From a virus: a stretch of 64,000 bases of DNA. This document shows positions 47,690-54,509 of this stretch, piece by piece. Location of the stretch: positions 24,464-88,463 of the IMG/VR virus record IMGVR_UViG_3300025789_000822; one strand, 5' to 3'. Numbering within the stretch: position 1 is the first letter of the stretch; every line of letters starts with the position of its first letter. Position numbers and translations under genes: made by a program. The notes beneath the pieces were generated by a model, which searched no databases, had not been told where the DNA came from, and saw only the letters and a list, made by a program, of their open reading frames with translations.

Positions 47690-48715
47690 TCAATCACGGC
47701 GCATAACAGTATTCTCAGCGTATGCTCTCCAGTTGTTGGACACTTTGACCAAATCAGCAATCTTCAAACACATACGCAAACTGATTTCACGCAATTTGTT
47801 TTTGTTGTCTTCCATGAATTGCAAGACTTCTTCACCTTCACCGTTTTCAAAGTTGTAGTCAACAAACAATCCACCTTCAGCATCACGGTGAACTTGTTTG
47901 ATACGCAACATTTTGTCACGTTGGGTATCAATAGTCAAGTCAAGAAAGTGACAACGTGATTCAAGAGCCTCGAGGTGATCTTGCATTTTCTTGCTCTTGA
48001 CATTTTGAAACTTCAAGTTAGTAATGAAAATTGCACTACCTTTGAATTCAAAACTGTCAGGGATACCTTCTTGACGCAAAATGCGGCTGTCACTATTCCA
48101 GCAAATCTTGCGGCGTTTGCCACTGTCAAGTGCTGCCTTCAAAATGTTCAATGACAATTCATCACCGAACACGCTGTCGCAGTCATCGAACACAAGAATG
48201 TTCTTAGCATCACTATACTTGTACAATTGCACATACAAGCCCAGTGCAGTCATTGCACCTTTGACAACTTCATACTTGATACGCTTGCCTGCAATTTTGT
48301 CAAACATAGCAGACTTTTCAAGCTGGCGCTCAACACCAAAACTCTTACCAACACCGGGCGGGCCTGATACAATCATAGCACGAATGTCACCATTGATACA
48401 TGCTTTGCTCATGTCATCCAAAATGCTAAATCGTGTTGCAATACGATCCATTGCTTGTTCATCAGTCTCAGCCACTTTAGGTGTTGACTTAAATTCTACT
48501 GTATTTTCCATTGTCCCTCCGTCTGTAAATTCAATATCTGAAATATGTTCAACTTTAATTTTGATTGTGTCAATTGCGATAGGGAACTGTCCCTCATTAC
48601 GCACAGTTACAAAGCCACCACGCTTGCCTGTTTGAAAACCTTTAACAAGTGTAAATGCAGTATCAACAACTTTTTCATTACGATAAGTACCTGCTTTTAC
48701 AAGAATCTTTGACAT
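47690..48715 (-). CDS. AAA+ ATPase
   Basis: 341 residues from the ATG at 48715 (AAAGG ribosome site). Walker A SGPPGVGKS at 118-126, Walker B ILVFDDCD at about 174-181, a sensor-like FKGSAIFITNLKF and an arginine-rich ALESRCHFLDL. The N-terminal 90 residues are a separate beta domain (FVTVRNEGQFPIAIDTIKIK). This single-AAA protein type occurs in various phages; its target is unknown. Monocistronic: strong early promoter and strong terminator. Confidence 0.8.
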   Translation of the reverse strand: MSKILVKAGTYRNEKVVDTAFTLVKGFQTGKRGGFVTVRNEGQFPIAIDTIKIKVEHISDIEFTDGGTMENTVEFKSTPKVAETDEQAMDRIATRFSILDDMSKACINGDIRAMIVSGPPGVGKSFGVERQLEKSAMFDKIAGKRIKYEVVKGAMTALGLYVQLYKYSDAKNILVFDDCDSVFGDELSLNILKAALDSGKRRKICWNSDSRILRQEGIPDSFEFKGSAIFITNLKFQNVKSKKMQDHLEALESRCHFLDLTIDTQRDKMLRIKQVHRDAEGGLFVDYNFENGEGEEVLQFMEDNKNKLREISLRMCLKIADLVKVSNNWRAYAENTVMRRD

Positions 48716-48753
48716 ATTTAGCCTTTCGTGTGTGTTAATCAATCAATACAAGT

Positions 48754-48782
48754 ATTATAGCACCGAACCCATTTATTGTCAA
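48754..48782 (-). promoter_or_regulatory. Early sigma-70 promoter (perfect consensus)
   Basis: TTGACA (48777-48782), 17-nt spacer beginning ATAAAT, TATAAT (48754-48759). Drives the AAA ATPase. Confidence 0.9.
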
Positions 48783-49003
48783 GCCTTGAGGATCTCAACA
48801 ATACGACTATGGATGATATCCATTTCTGCCTGCTCAACATAAAAATCAGTAGTGGGGTCATAGTATTGACCCTCTTTGTTGTCATAATACAACACACGAC
48901 CGCTAAAATTGAAAGGACCTTCTAGACCTTTGCGAGGACCGTACTTCAAACGCATTTGATCCATCTGTTGTTTATCTGCAACAACTTTGTAACCCATAGA
49001 CAA
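48779..49003 (-). CDS. Small conserved early protein, unknown function
   Basis: 74 residues: MGYKVVADKQQMDQMRLKYG then PFNFSGRVLYYDNKEGQYYD and a helical end. The GGGAG ribosome site is strong, and a perfect early promoter lies upstream. No family recognised; early position and size suggest a host-takeover factor. Confidence 0.65.
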   Translation of the reverse strand: MSMGYKVVADKQQMDQMRLKYGPRKGLEGPFNFSGRVLYYDNKEGQYYDPTTDFYVEQAEMDIIHSRIVEILKA

Positions 49004-49028
49004 CTCCCTTTCAACTGAATAAGACTAT

Positions 49029-49057
49029 ATTATATAGCCAAAATGATTTATTGTCAA
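49029..49057 (-). promoter_or_regulatory. Early sigma-70 promoter (perfect consensus)
   Basis: TTGACA (49052-49057), 17-nt spacer beginning ATAAAT, TATAAT (49029-49034). Drives the 74-aa gene. Confidence 0.9.
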
Positions 49058-49063
49058 CCTGGG

Positions 49064-49444
49064 CTATGAAAAGTCACGGCTACAAAAGGCGTACCCATCC
49101 TCATCATCCCAATCGTATTCAGGATTGTACCAAGGCCTACTATCTGACTTGCCTTGTTCATTGTGTTGTAGATTCTTTCGTCCGTTCTGATTTACAAAGT
49201 TTGGTGATTTGTATGTTTCAACCATAGTTACAAAGTCTTGGTAAGATATAGTATCACCATACTCATCCACAATCATTTGATCTTTGAGGAACTCTTTCCA
49301 CTGACGCCATGAAGTCAGTTTGTTCCAAGTATAGCCTTGAAATGAGAATGACCATCCAAATGATGATTTACCAATGTGATATTCTTCATCGTATCGATTA
49401 CAGCATTCACATTTATTTTTAGCAACGTAATAATTAGTTCCCAT
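49064..49444 (-). CDS. Small phage protein with CxCC motif
   Basis: 126 residues: MGTNYYVAKNKCECCNRYDE, then HIGKSSFGWSFSFQGY and WRQWKEFLK. This G-T-N-Y-Y...H-I-G-K-S-S-x-G-W pattern is widespread in phages of many hosts, without known function. Cys/His residues near the N-terminus could bind metal. It overlaps the 47-aa gene by 11 bp. Confidence 0.7.
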   Translation of the reverse strand: MGTNYYVAKNKCECCNRYDEEYHIGKSSFGWSFSFQGYTWNKLTSWRQWKEFLKDQMIVDEYGDTISYQDFVTMVETYKSPNFVNQNGRKNLQHNEQGKSDSRPWYNPEYDWDDEDGYAFCSRDFS

Positions 49445-49577
49445 TTTCTAACTCTTTCAGTTTATCAAATGCATCAACACGGCTCAAATAATAAAACAAA
49501 ATAGTATCACCGTCGAGTATGCACCAGTACTTAAGCATTGCATTTTTTAAGGGCAAAAACTTAACCGAGTATTTCAT
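49434..49577 (-). CDS. 47-aa early protein
   Basis: Short frame beginning MKYSVKFLPLKNAMLKYWCI and ending KLKELENGN. It starts in an ATGA overlap with the upstream gene and its stop lies past the next start, so it sits in a coupled chain of tiny genes. A strand-turn-helix pattern. Function unknown. Confidence 0.6.
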   Translation of the reverse strand: MKYSVKFLPLKNAMLKYWCILDGDTILFYYLSRVDAFDKLKELENGN

Positions 49578-49801
49578 TTAATATCAAAATGTTGTTTAAT
49601 CAATCGTGCACCGAATTCAGGATCATATGGGAATGGTTCATTTTTCCATTTGATTAATTCTGTTGCACATTCGTTTACAATCAATTCGGCAAATTTTTCA
49701 TCACGGACTCGATTGTACAAAACAATTTCTCTTAAGTCTGGAATTTCATTTCTGGCTAATGTGTCAGATTGTCTAGCCAATTGGTAAACTAGTTTATTCA
49801 T
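49574..49801 (-). CDS. 75-aa early protein
   Basis: Starts at the ATG of an ATGA overlap (49801), giving MNKLVYQLARQSDTLARNEI. The block RDEKFAELIVNECATELIKW is seen in many small phage proteins of unknown function. Coupled to both neighbours by 4-bp overlaps. Confidence 0.65.
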   Translation of the reverse strand: MNKLVYQLARQSDTLARNEIPDLREIVLYNRVRDEKFAELIVNECATELIKWKNEPFPYDPEFGARLIKQHFDIK

Positions 49802-49968
49802 TTTACAACACGAATTTGAATGCAACGGCTTGTTAAAAGATTAGAATTAGGCAAACTGTCTTGCAAAAACTCGCAACTTTTTCTATCAGCAATATATGGA
49901 CTATAGGTAACCGTGTTACCACCATATCCACCTAATGTTACCAATACCCACACTAAAACGGTATTCAT
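49798..49968 (-). CDS. 56-aa protein with signal-type N-terminus
   Basis: Begins MNTVLVWVLVTLGGYGGNTV, a short hydrophobic segment that could be a signal or membrane anchor, followed by a polar part with two Cys (SCEFLQD; SRCIQIR) that may form a disulphide. Good GGAG ribosome site. Overlaps the next gene by 4 bp. Unknown function; an envelope-directed small protein is a guess. Confidence 0.6.
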   Translation of the reverse strand: MNTVLVWVLVTLGGYGGNTVTYSPYIADRKSCEFLQDSLPNSNLLTSRCIQIRVVK

Positions 49969-49988
49969 AATTTAACTCCAATTCAGTA

Positions 49989-50093
49989 TCATAAAAAAAG
50001 AAAATATATCGGCAAGAATACCATTGCCCAAACAATGAGAGCAATTAACCAACCTGGCAAATTTAACAAATCCAAAAATTCATCTAAACTCAT
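49989..50093 (-). CDS. 34-aa single-span membrane peptide
   Basis: Encodes MSLDEFLDLLNLPGWL followed by a hydrophobic span of about 18 residues to the C-terminus. Starts in an ATGA overlap with the upstream 52-aa gene. Resembles small early membrane peptides of T4-like phages. Function unknown. Confidence 0.6.
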   Translation of the reverse strand: MSLDEFLDLLNLPGWLIALIVWAMVFLPIYFLFL

Positions 50094-50248
50094 TCTTCAA
50101 CTCCAAAATGTTCGTTAACAGTGGTTTCTGTAGTAAGTATTTGTTGCGTAAAAACAACACCACCATATGCCAATTGATATGAATCAGCTACGGCTTTGAG
50201 AAAAAATTGAAAAATTTGGCCCTTAGATGTGATCAAAATGTATGTCAT
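50090..50248 (-). CDS. 52-aa early protein
   Basis: Begins MTYILITSKGQIFQFFLKAV, ends EHFGVEE. First gene of the tiny-gene chain 49064-50248, behind AGGAG and a perfect-consensus early promoter with an operator-like repeat. A-D-S-Y-x-L-A-Y-G-G-V-V-F recalls short phage proteins of unknown role. Confidence 0.62.
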   Translation of the reverse strand: MTYILITSKGQIFQFFLKAVADSYQLAYGGVVFTQQILTTETTVNEHFGVEE

Positions 50249-50252
50249 TTTT

Positions 50253-50283
50253 GCTCCTGATGCACTAATTATACATCAGGAGC
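50253..50283 (-). promoter_or_regulatory. Operator-like 10-bp inverted repeat around the -10 box
   Basis: GCTCCTGATG (50253-50262) and its perfect complement (50274-50283) flank an 11-bp centre that contains TATAAT. The arm nearest the gene also includes the ribosome site. Confidence 0.7.
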
Positions 50284-50296
50284 CATTTATTGTCAA
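50268..50296 (-). promoter_or_regulatory. Early sigma-70 promoter (perfect consensus)
   Basis: TTGACA (50291-50296), 17-nt spacer beginning ATAAAT, TATAAT (50268-50273). Drives the tiny-gene chain. Confidence 0.9.
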
Positions 50297-51018
50297 ACCG
50301 TGCTTGGAGTCACACTCCATTTTTTTACTGAAAAATAATGAAGTTTACCTGTGCGGCGCTGTTCAAACTTACCATTAATATTAACAGGTTTATTTAACAT
50401 ACATTCAAACAAATTAGTTAATGGATTATCATCCTCAATATTAACTTTTACTTTGTTATTGTATTCATCACTAAACCAATATTCATAGGTATCATCATTT
50501 CTACGGTATGATTTAGTTTTTCTAATGTATTTTAATTGTCGTGTTTCTTCACCTGATTCAAGACGAACAACCTTTACTGAATTAATTTCATTAGTTTCTC
50601 CGTTAAACAAGATAGTTAATTCTAAATCATACAAGTAAAAGTATGGAAGTTTATATGCCATACCCAATAGTTTGTCCGAGTAAATATGCATACCACTACC
50701 CTTTGGATCAATATATTCATTATGAATGAACATATACAAATCATTTTGAAATTTGCTTAGTTCATCACCGCGCAATCTAGCGACCATAAACTTTTGGCTA
50801 TAATATTTTTTAATATCATACGCCAATCTACGATCTTGAGGGTCAACATAACTAACCAATCTACCATCTTCCAATGACATTAAAGATTTAGACTTCATTC
50901 TAAAAAGACAGCAACTAAGAACTAATAGGTCTTCTTCAAAACTAGTATATCTTTCACGATAAGTGGATGATAACAAATCATTGAAGTCGTATGAATCCGT
51001 TGTTTGTAAGTTAGCCAA
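50293..51018 (-). CDS. Conserved phage protein downstream of UvsY, unknown function
   Basis: 241 residues from a TTG at 51018, chosen because GGAAG lies 8 nt upstream and it starts just inside the UvsY stop. Other starts are deep inside uvsY. Contains DSYDFNDLLSSTYRERYTSF, FEEDLLVLSCCLFRMKSKS, then a beta-rich half (HIYSDKLLGMAYKLPYFYLY; VKVVRLESGEETRQLKYIR). The -35 box of the next promoter overlaps its last codons. No family recognised. Confidence 0.65.
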   Translation of the reverse strand: MANLQTTDSYDFNDLLSSTYRERYTSFEEDLLVLSCCLFRMKSKSLMSLEDGRLVSYVDPQDRRLAYDIKKYYSQKFMVARLRGDELSKFQNDLYMFIHNEYIDPKGSGMHIYSDKLLGMAYKLPYFYLYDLELTILFNGETNEINSVKVVRLESGEETRQLKYIRKTKSYRRNDDTYEYWFSDEYNNKVKVNIEDDNPLTNLFECMLNKPVNINGKFEQRRTGKLHYFSVKKWSVTPSTV

Positions 51019-51469
51019 TTGTAATATCTTCCATACCGGCTGTGCGCAGCCTAACGATGTGGCCCATTTGCCACTGTTTGGCATCAATGCCTTTCATGAT
51101 GCCAAGATACTTGTTGCGTAATAATGCAACTTCATTAATAAGAATTTCAAAGTCAATGACTTCTTCTTCACCGTCAACATACTTTTCAGCATCACGTGCA
51201 GTCAATGCACGTTGATAACCTTCTAAGTATTTTTGAAAGTGCTTTCTACGAATCTTGCGTAATTGAATGTTAAGGAAACTGAGAACCGCTTCAATCTCTT
51301 GTAATTGATTAAAACGATACTCAGTAATCCCGGGAAGTGCGGCAATGTTCTTTTCAACATTGCCCTTCACTGCCACTTCATATCTAGCCGATGCCATTTC
51401 GTTTTCGTAATACGCTAAGAAATCGGGTAGTACGGACAAGTCCGCGGTAATTTTAGAGTACCAATGCAT
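51011..51469 (-). CDS. uvsY: UvsY recombination mediator
   Basis: 152 residues from the ATG at 51469 in a TAATG overlap. MHWYSKITADLSVLPDFLAY, ALPGITEYRFNQLQEIEAVL, FQKYLEGYQRALTARDAEKY, VDGEEEVIDFEILINEVALL and RNKYLGIMKGIDAKQWQMG are the hallmark blocks. UvsY loads UvsX onto gp32-covered ssDNA. uvsX, uvsY and gp32 are all within 4 kb. Confidence 0.93.
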   Translation of the reverse strand: MHWYSKITADLSVLPDFLAYYENEMASARYEVAVKGNVEKNIAALPGITEYRFNQLQEIEAVLSFLNIQLRKIRRKHFQKYLEGYQRALTARDAEKYVDGEEEVIDFEILINEVALLRNKYLGIMKGIDAKQWQMGHIVRLRTAGMEDITIG

Positions 51470-51747
51470 TAGCAATCTTCGTCTTCATCATCGTTGTAAG
51501 AATAATCATCCAAGTCTTCTTCATAGTCATCAAAGTCTTCTTCGAAACTATCACTAGTACTTTCAATAAAATATCCTACTGCTTTTTGAATACTTGAATC
51601 GCCTTTGAATGTTCGTTTAATCTCTTGTGGATCATAATCATTGTCCACAAGATAATTAACTAGTGATTCAGCGGCGTCGTTTACATCACCAACTTGAATA
51701 CTGGGCTTTAAGATATCCCACATCTCGCTTACTAAATTTAAGTTCAT
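51469..51747 (-). CDS. Acidic small protein between UvsX and UvsY
   Basis: 92 residues. A helical start MNLNLVSEMWDILKPSIQVG and NDAAESLVNYLVDNDYDPQE, then an extremely Asp/Glu-rich tail of about 25 residues. Conserved at this place in marine T4-like phages without a known function. Overlaps uvsX by 4 bp. The acidic tail may mimic DNA or bind the recombinase. Confidence 0.72.
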   Translation of the reverse strand: MNLNLVSEMWDILKPSIQVGDVNDAAESLVNYLVDNDYDPQEIKRTFKGDSSIQKAVGYFIESTSDSFEEDFDDYEEDLDDYSYNDDEDEDC

Positions 51748-52811
51748 GCTTCACTTTCCTCCTCCTGAAGTGCAACTGTACTTATCTTAGCTTGTCGTTG
51801 TGGAAACTCTGCCATTACTCGGTCAAGACAATTATCGTCATTACGCTCCCAACCCTTACGGAACTTCTTAATGATTTCACCGTCAAGTGTTGTATAGACT
51901 AAACTGTTACCTTCTTTTTTAACAAGTTCTGCTTTTTCAATTAAGTCAAGCAAACCACTATATGGACTCATACCAGTGTCGTAAGGAATCTTAACTTGTA
52001 CGCTTTCAAAAGGCTTGCTATAACGTGTTTTCATAATCTTACATGCACTACGAATACCACGCACTTCGCTTACCTTGTTACCATCCTCATCCTCTTTGAG
52101 TTTGAGTTTCTTCATAGCAACTACAATTGAACTTGCGTAAACGAAACCTTGACCACCTGAAATCTTGTCATCAGGGTCAAACATGTCTTGACTTGCATAT
52201 GTGTGATTAGTCGCAACCAACCCAACATTATAACTACCAAACATGTTAACACAGTTACGAACAAGTGCAGTTAATGCTTTGGGCTTACGACCCATGTCAC
52301 CCTTCATGTCACCTGCTTCAAACTGATTAACGTCAGTAGGAGTCAACAACATACCCAATGAATCAATGATAAACAATACCTTAGGACGATCTGTTTCTGG
52401 CATTACTTTGTATGACTTCATGAATTCGCTGATGGTTCTACCAACGTCATCAATCATAGCCATATTCAATTTCAACAACTTATCTTCTTCTGTTGAAACA
52501 CCAAGTGCATGTAGCCATGCTTCGTCCAATGCATTTTCTGTGTCAACCAACACAACAAAAATACCTTGCTGTTGAGCATGACGTACTAAGTTACCTGAAC
52601 AGATAAAACTTTTACCTGAACCTGATTCACCTGCGAATACAGTAACCTTACCTAGAGGTACACCTTTGTTGAAGTCACCACTGATAAGATAGTTCAATGC
52701 ATGGTTGCCTGTACTAATCCAATCAGTTGGATCGTTGAATCCAATACTAAGACCATCGATGGCCTTAGTAATGTCTTTGCGAAACTTACTTACGTCAAAT
52801 GCTTTTGCCAT
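51744..52811 (-). CDS. uvsX: UvsX RecA-like recombinase
   Basis: 355 residues. Walker A GESGSGKS at 61-68, VLVDTENALDEAWL, Walker B VLFIIDSLGMLL near 150, VATNHTYASQDMFDPDDKIS and a C-terminal winged part. Performs strand exchange in repair and recombination-dependent replication. Confidence 0.96.
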   Translation of the reverse strand: MAKAFDVSKFRKDITKAIDGLSIGFNDPTDWISTGNHALNYLISGDFNKGVPLGKVTVFAGESGSGKSFICSGNLVRHAQQQGIFVVLVDTENALDEAWLHALGVSTEEDKLLKLNMAMIDDVGRTISEFMKSYKVMPETDRPKVLFIIDSLGMLLTPTDVNQFEAGDMKGDMGRKPKALTALVRNCVNMFGSYNVGLVATNHTYASQDMFDPDDKISGGQGFVYASSIVVAMKKLKLKEDEDGNKVSEVRGIRSACKIMKTRYSKPFESVQVKIPYDTGMSPYSGLLDLIEKAELVKKEGNSLVYTTLDGEIIKKFRKGWERNDDNCLDRVMAEFPQRQAKISTVALQEEESEA

Positions 52812-53056
52812 TAACGATCCTTAGGCAGTGAGTGAATAACTTTGATTAATTCAATCAAATCTGATTCTGAAGTTACCAACAACTTACGATTAGTCCAATC
52901 GTCATTGTGGTCACGACCACCGATTTCTAACAAGAAACCGTTGTCATATTGTTGTACTTCATAATTTTGATTTACCTTAGCCAATTCATTAAGAATTGCA
53001 ATGTCTGATTCTAATTTAGTAGAATCGGTTGTGTTTGTTTTTGTTCGTGTTGCCAT
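52811..53056 (-). CDS. Small protein upstream of UvsX, unknown function
   Basis: 81 residues from the ATG at 53056 (GGAG ribosome site). Thr-rich start, then SDIAILNELAKVNQNYEVQQ, FLLEIGGRDHNDDWTNRKLL and a helical end. Overlaps the uvsX start by one base. Not recognised. Confidence 0.65.
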   Translation of the reverse strand: MATRTKTNTTDSTKLESDIAILNELAKVNQNYEVQQYDNGFLLEIGGRDHNDDWTNRKLLVTSESDLIELIKVIHSLPKDR

Positions 53057-53070
53057 TTTAGTTTCTCCTA

Positions 53071-53301
53071 TCATCTGGCTGCTTGTTTGATTTTATCTGA
53101 AAACGAAACTTTATCAAGTAATTCGGGACACTGGTCTGCCATTCTTTCCAATTCATAATCATTTGGATAATGACGTAAAGCACCACGTGCACGGTCTCTA
53201 ATAATACTAGGAACCCTTGGTGTCTTACCAGGATCGCACAATTCTTCCAAAAGTTTCTTACCCTGTTTTAATGCTCGGTATCTTTCGTCTGGTAGTGTCA
53301 T
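53071..53301 (-). CDS. BPSL0761-like small protein
   Basis: 76 residues: MTLPDERYRALKQGKKLLEE, PGKTPRVPSIIRDRARGALR and HYPNDYELERMADQCPELL. This matches the BPSL0761-type family of small bacterial proteins best known in proteobacteria, so it may have been taken from a host. GGAGAAC ribosome site. Lies between gp32 and uvsX. Role unknown. Confidence 0.7.
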   Translation of the reverse strand: MTLPDERYRALKQGKKLLEELCDPGKTPRVPSIIRDRARGALRHYPNDYELERMADQCPELLDKVSFSDKIKQAAR

Positions 53302-53355
53302 GGTGTTCTCCTTGCCCTAAATAGAGGGAAGTATCCTTCCCCCTATTTTTTACTT

Positions 53356-54348
53356 TTAGGCTTTGTTTTGTCTTGCACGGATCATTGCTAAGATGTCCTG
53401 TGCTTTATCGCTTGATGTTGCTTTTGGAACAACGATTGGATCAGATGCTTCTGGAACATCTTCGTCAGTGCTAGTCACTTGAGGTGCAGACACAACGGGT
53501 GCGCTAGGTTCAGTAGACGCTTGATGTTTAGCCGCTGCCGCTCCAGCCGGGGCTTCTAGTCCATATGGACGATAGTAAGCACCCCAACGCTCATTATCAA
53601 AAGGCTTACCATCAACGCTTGCTTCAAACATTTCTTTGATGATACGCAATTCTGCTTCACCTGGCTTCTTAGGCAAGAAGTCTACCAAGTTGTATAGACC
53701 ATGTGAAGTAATAGCTGCCTGTTCAGCCTCAGTTAGTGCACTTTCTTTACGTGCCCAGTTACTAGTTGAGTAATCAGCATAGCCACCCTTGCTTGTTTTC
53801 TTGATGTTGAAATCAAGACCACGCATATAGTCTGTTGGCAATTCTTCCATTTCAGGATCCAACAATGAACTCTTGATGATAGTAAAGATTTGTGGGCTGA
53901 TGATGAATCTACGAATAGGGTTCGCAGGAGTCTTGTCATCGCCTAGTGGGTTTTGACGAACAAAACCTTGGAAGATATAACTACGTTTCTTCCAATAACG
54001 ATTTGCCATTTCCTTAAGTGTTTCATCCTTATACCAAGGACGAACCTCAGCAAGAACTGGACAGCTTTCACCATACATTTCCATGCATGGAACTTGCACA
54101 TCAATTTTCTTAACATTAGGGTCACCCTTAACGCCATTGAATGCTAGTTTAATGATTTGACGTTCTACCCAGAAACCATAGGGGTTTGCATTGTCTGCAT
54201 CTGGAAGGAAACGAACTGTGGCTGTTGAGCCTTCATCGATATTCCAGTGGGGGTAAATTGAGTTGTCTGATTGACTTGAAGAACCCTTGTTTTGGGTCTT
54301 GTTTTCTTGTGCCGCAATACGTGCACGAATTTCTGCTAATGATGCCAT
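53356..54348 (-). CDS. 32: Single-stranded DNA-binding protein gp32
   Basis: 330 residues (T4 gp32 has 301). The N-terminal LAEIRARIAAQENK helps cooperativity; the core shows IYPHWNIDEGSTATVRFLPD, FWVERQIIKLAF, VPCMEMYGESCPVLAEV and WKKRSYIFQGFVRQNPLGDD (OB-fold with the zinc-site area). The Pro/Ala/Asp-rich C-terminal tail binds partners. Own early promoter; ribosome site AAGGAAA. Confidence 0.95.
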   Translation of the reverse strand: MASLAEIRARIAAQENKTQNKGSSSQSDNSIYPHWNIDEGSTATVRFLPDADNANPYGFWVERQIIKLAFNGVKGDPNVKKIDVQVPCMEMYGESCPVLAEVRPWYKDETLKEMANRYWKKRSYIFQGFVRQNPLGDDKTPANPIRRFIISPQIFTIIKSSLLDPEMEELPTDYMRGLDFNIKKTSKGGYADYSTSNWARKESALTEAEQAAITSHGLYNLVDFLPKKPGEAELRIIKEMFEASVDGKPFDNERWGAYYRPYGLEAPAGAAAAKHQASTEPSAPVVSAPQVTSTDEDVPEASDPIVVPKATSSDKAQDILAMIRARQNKA

Positions 54349-54425
54349 GATATATTTCCTTATAAATTGAGATGGTCTCGTTTTTTTAATGTCGCTACTC
54401 CCAATGAGTAACTAACATAAGAGAT

Positions 54426-54454
54426 AGTATAGCAGTACTTTCTTCTCATGTCAA
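54426..54454 (-). promoter_or_regulatory. Early sigma-70 promoter for gp32
   Basis: TTGACA (54449-54454), 17-nt spacer, TATACT (54426-54431). The leader of about 70 nt may allow autogenous control as in T4, but no pseudoknot was worked out. Confidence 0.82.
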
Positions 54455-54476
54455 TAGTATTTATGCCGGATATGGT

Positions 54477-54501
54477 AAACCTCACCTTTTAAGTGAGGTT
54501 T
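54477..54501 (-). terminator. Hairpin terminator after the 858-aa gene
   Basis: 9-bp stem AAACCTCAC/GTGAGGTTT with a 7-nt loop just below the stop at 54510. The T-run is short on the minus strand. Confidence 0.65.
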
Positions 54502-54509
54502 TTATGAGT

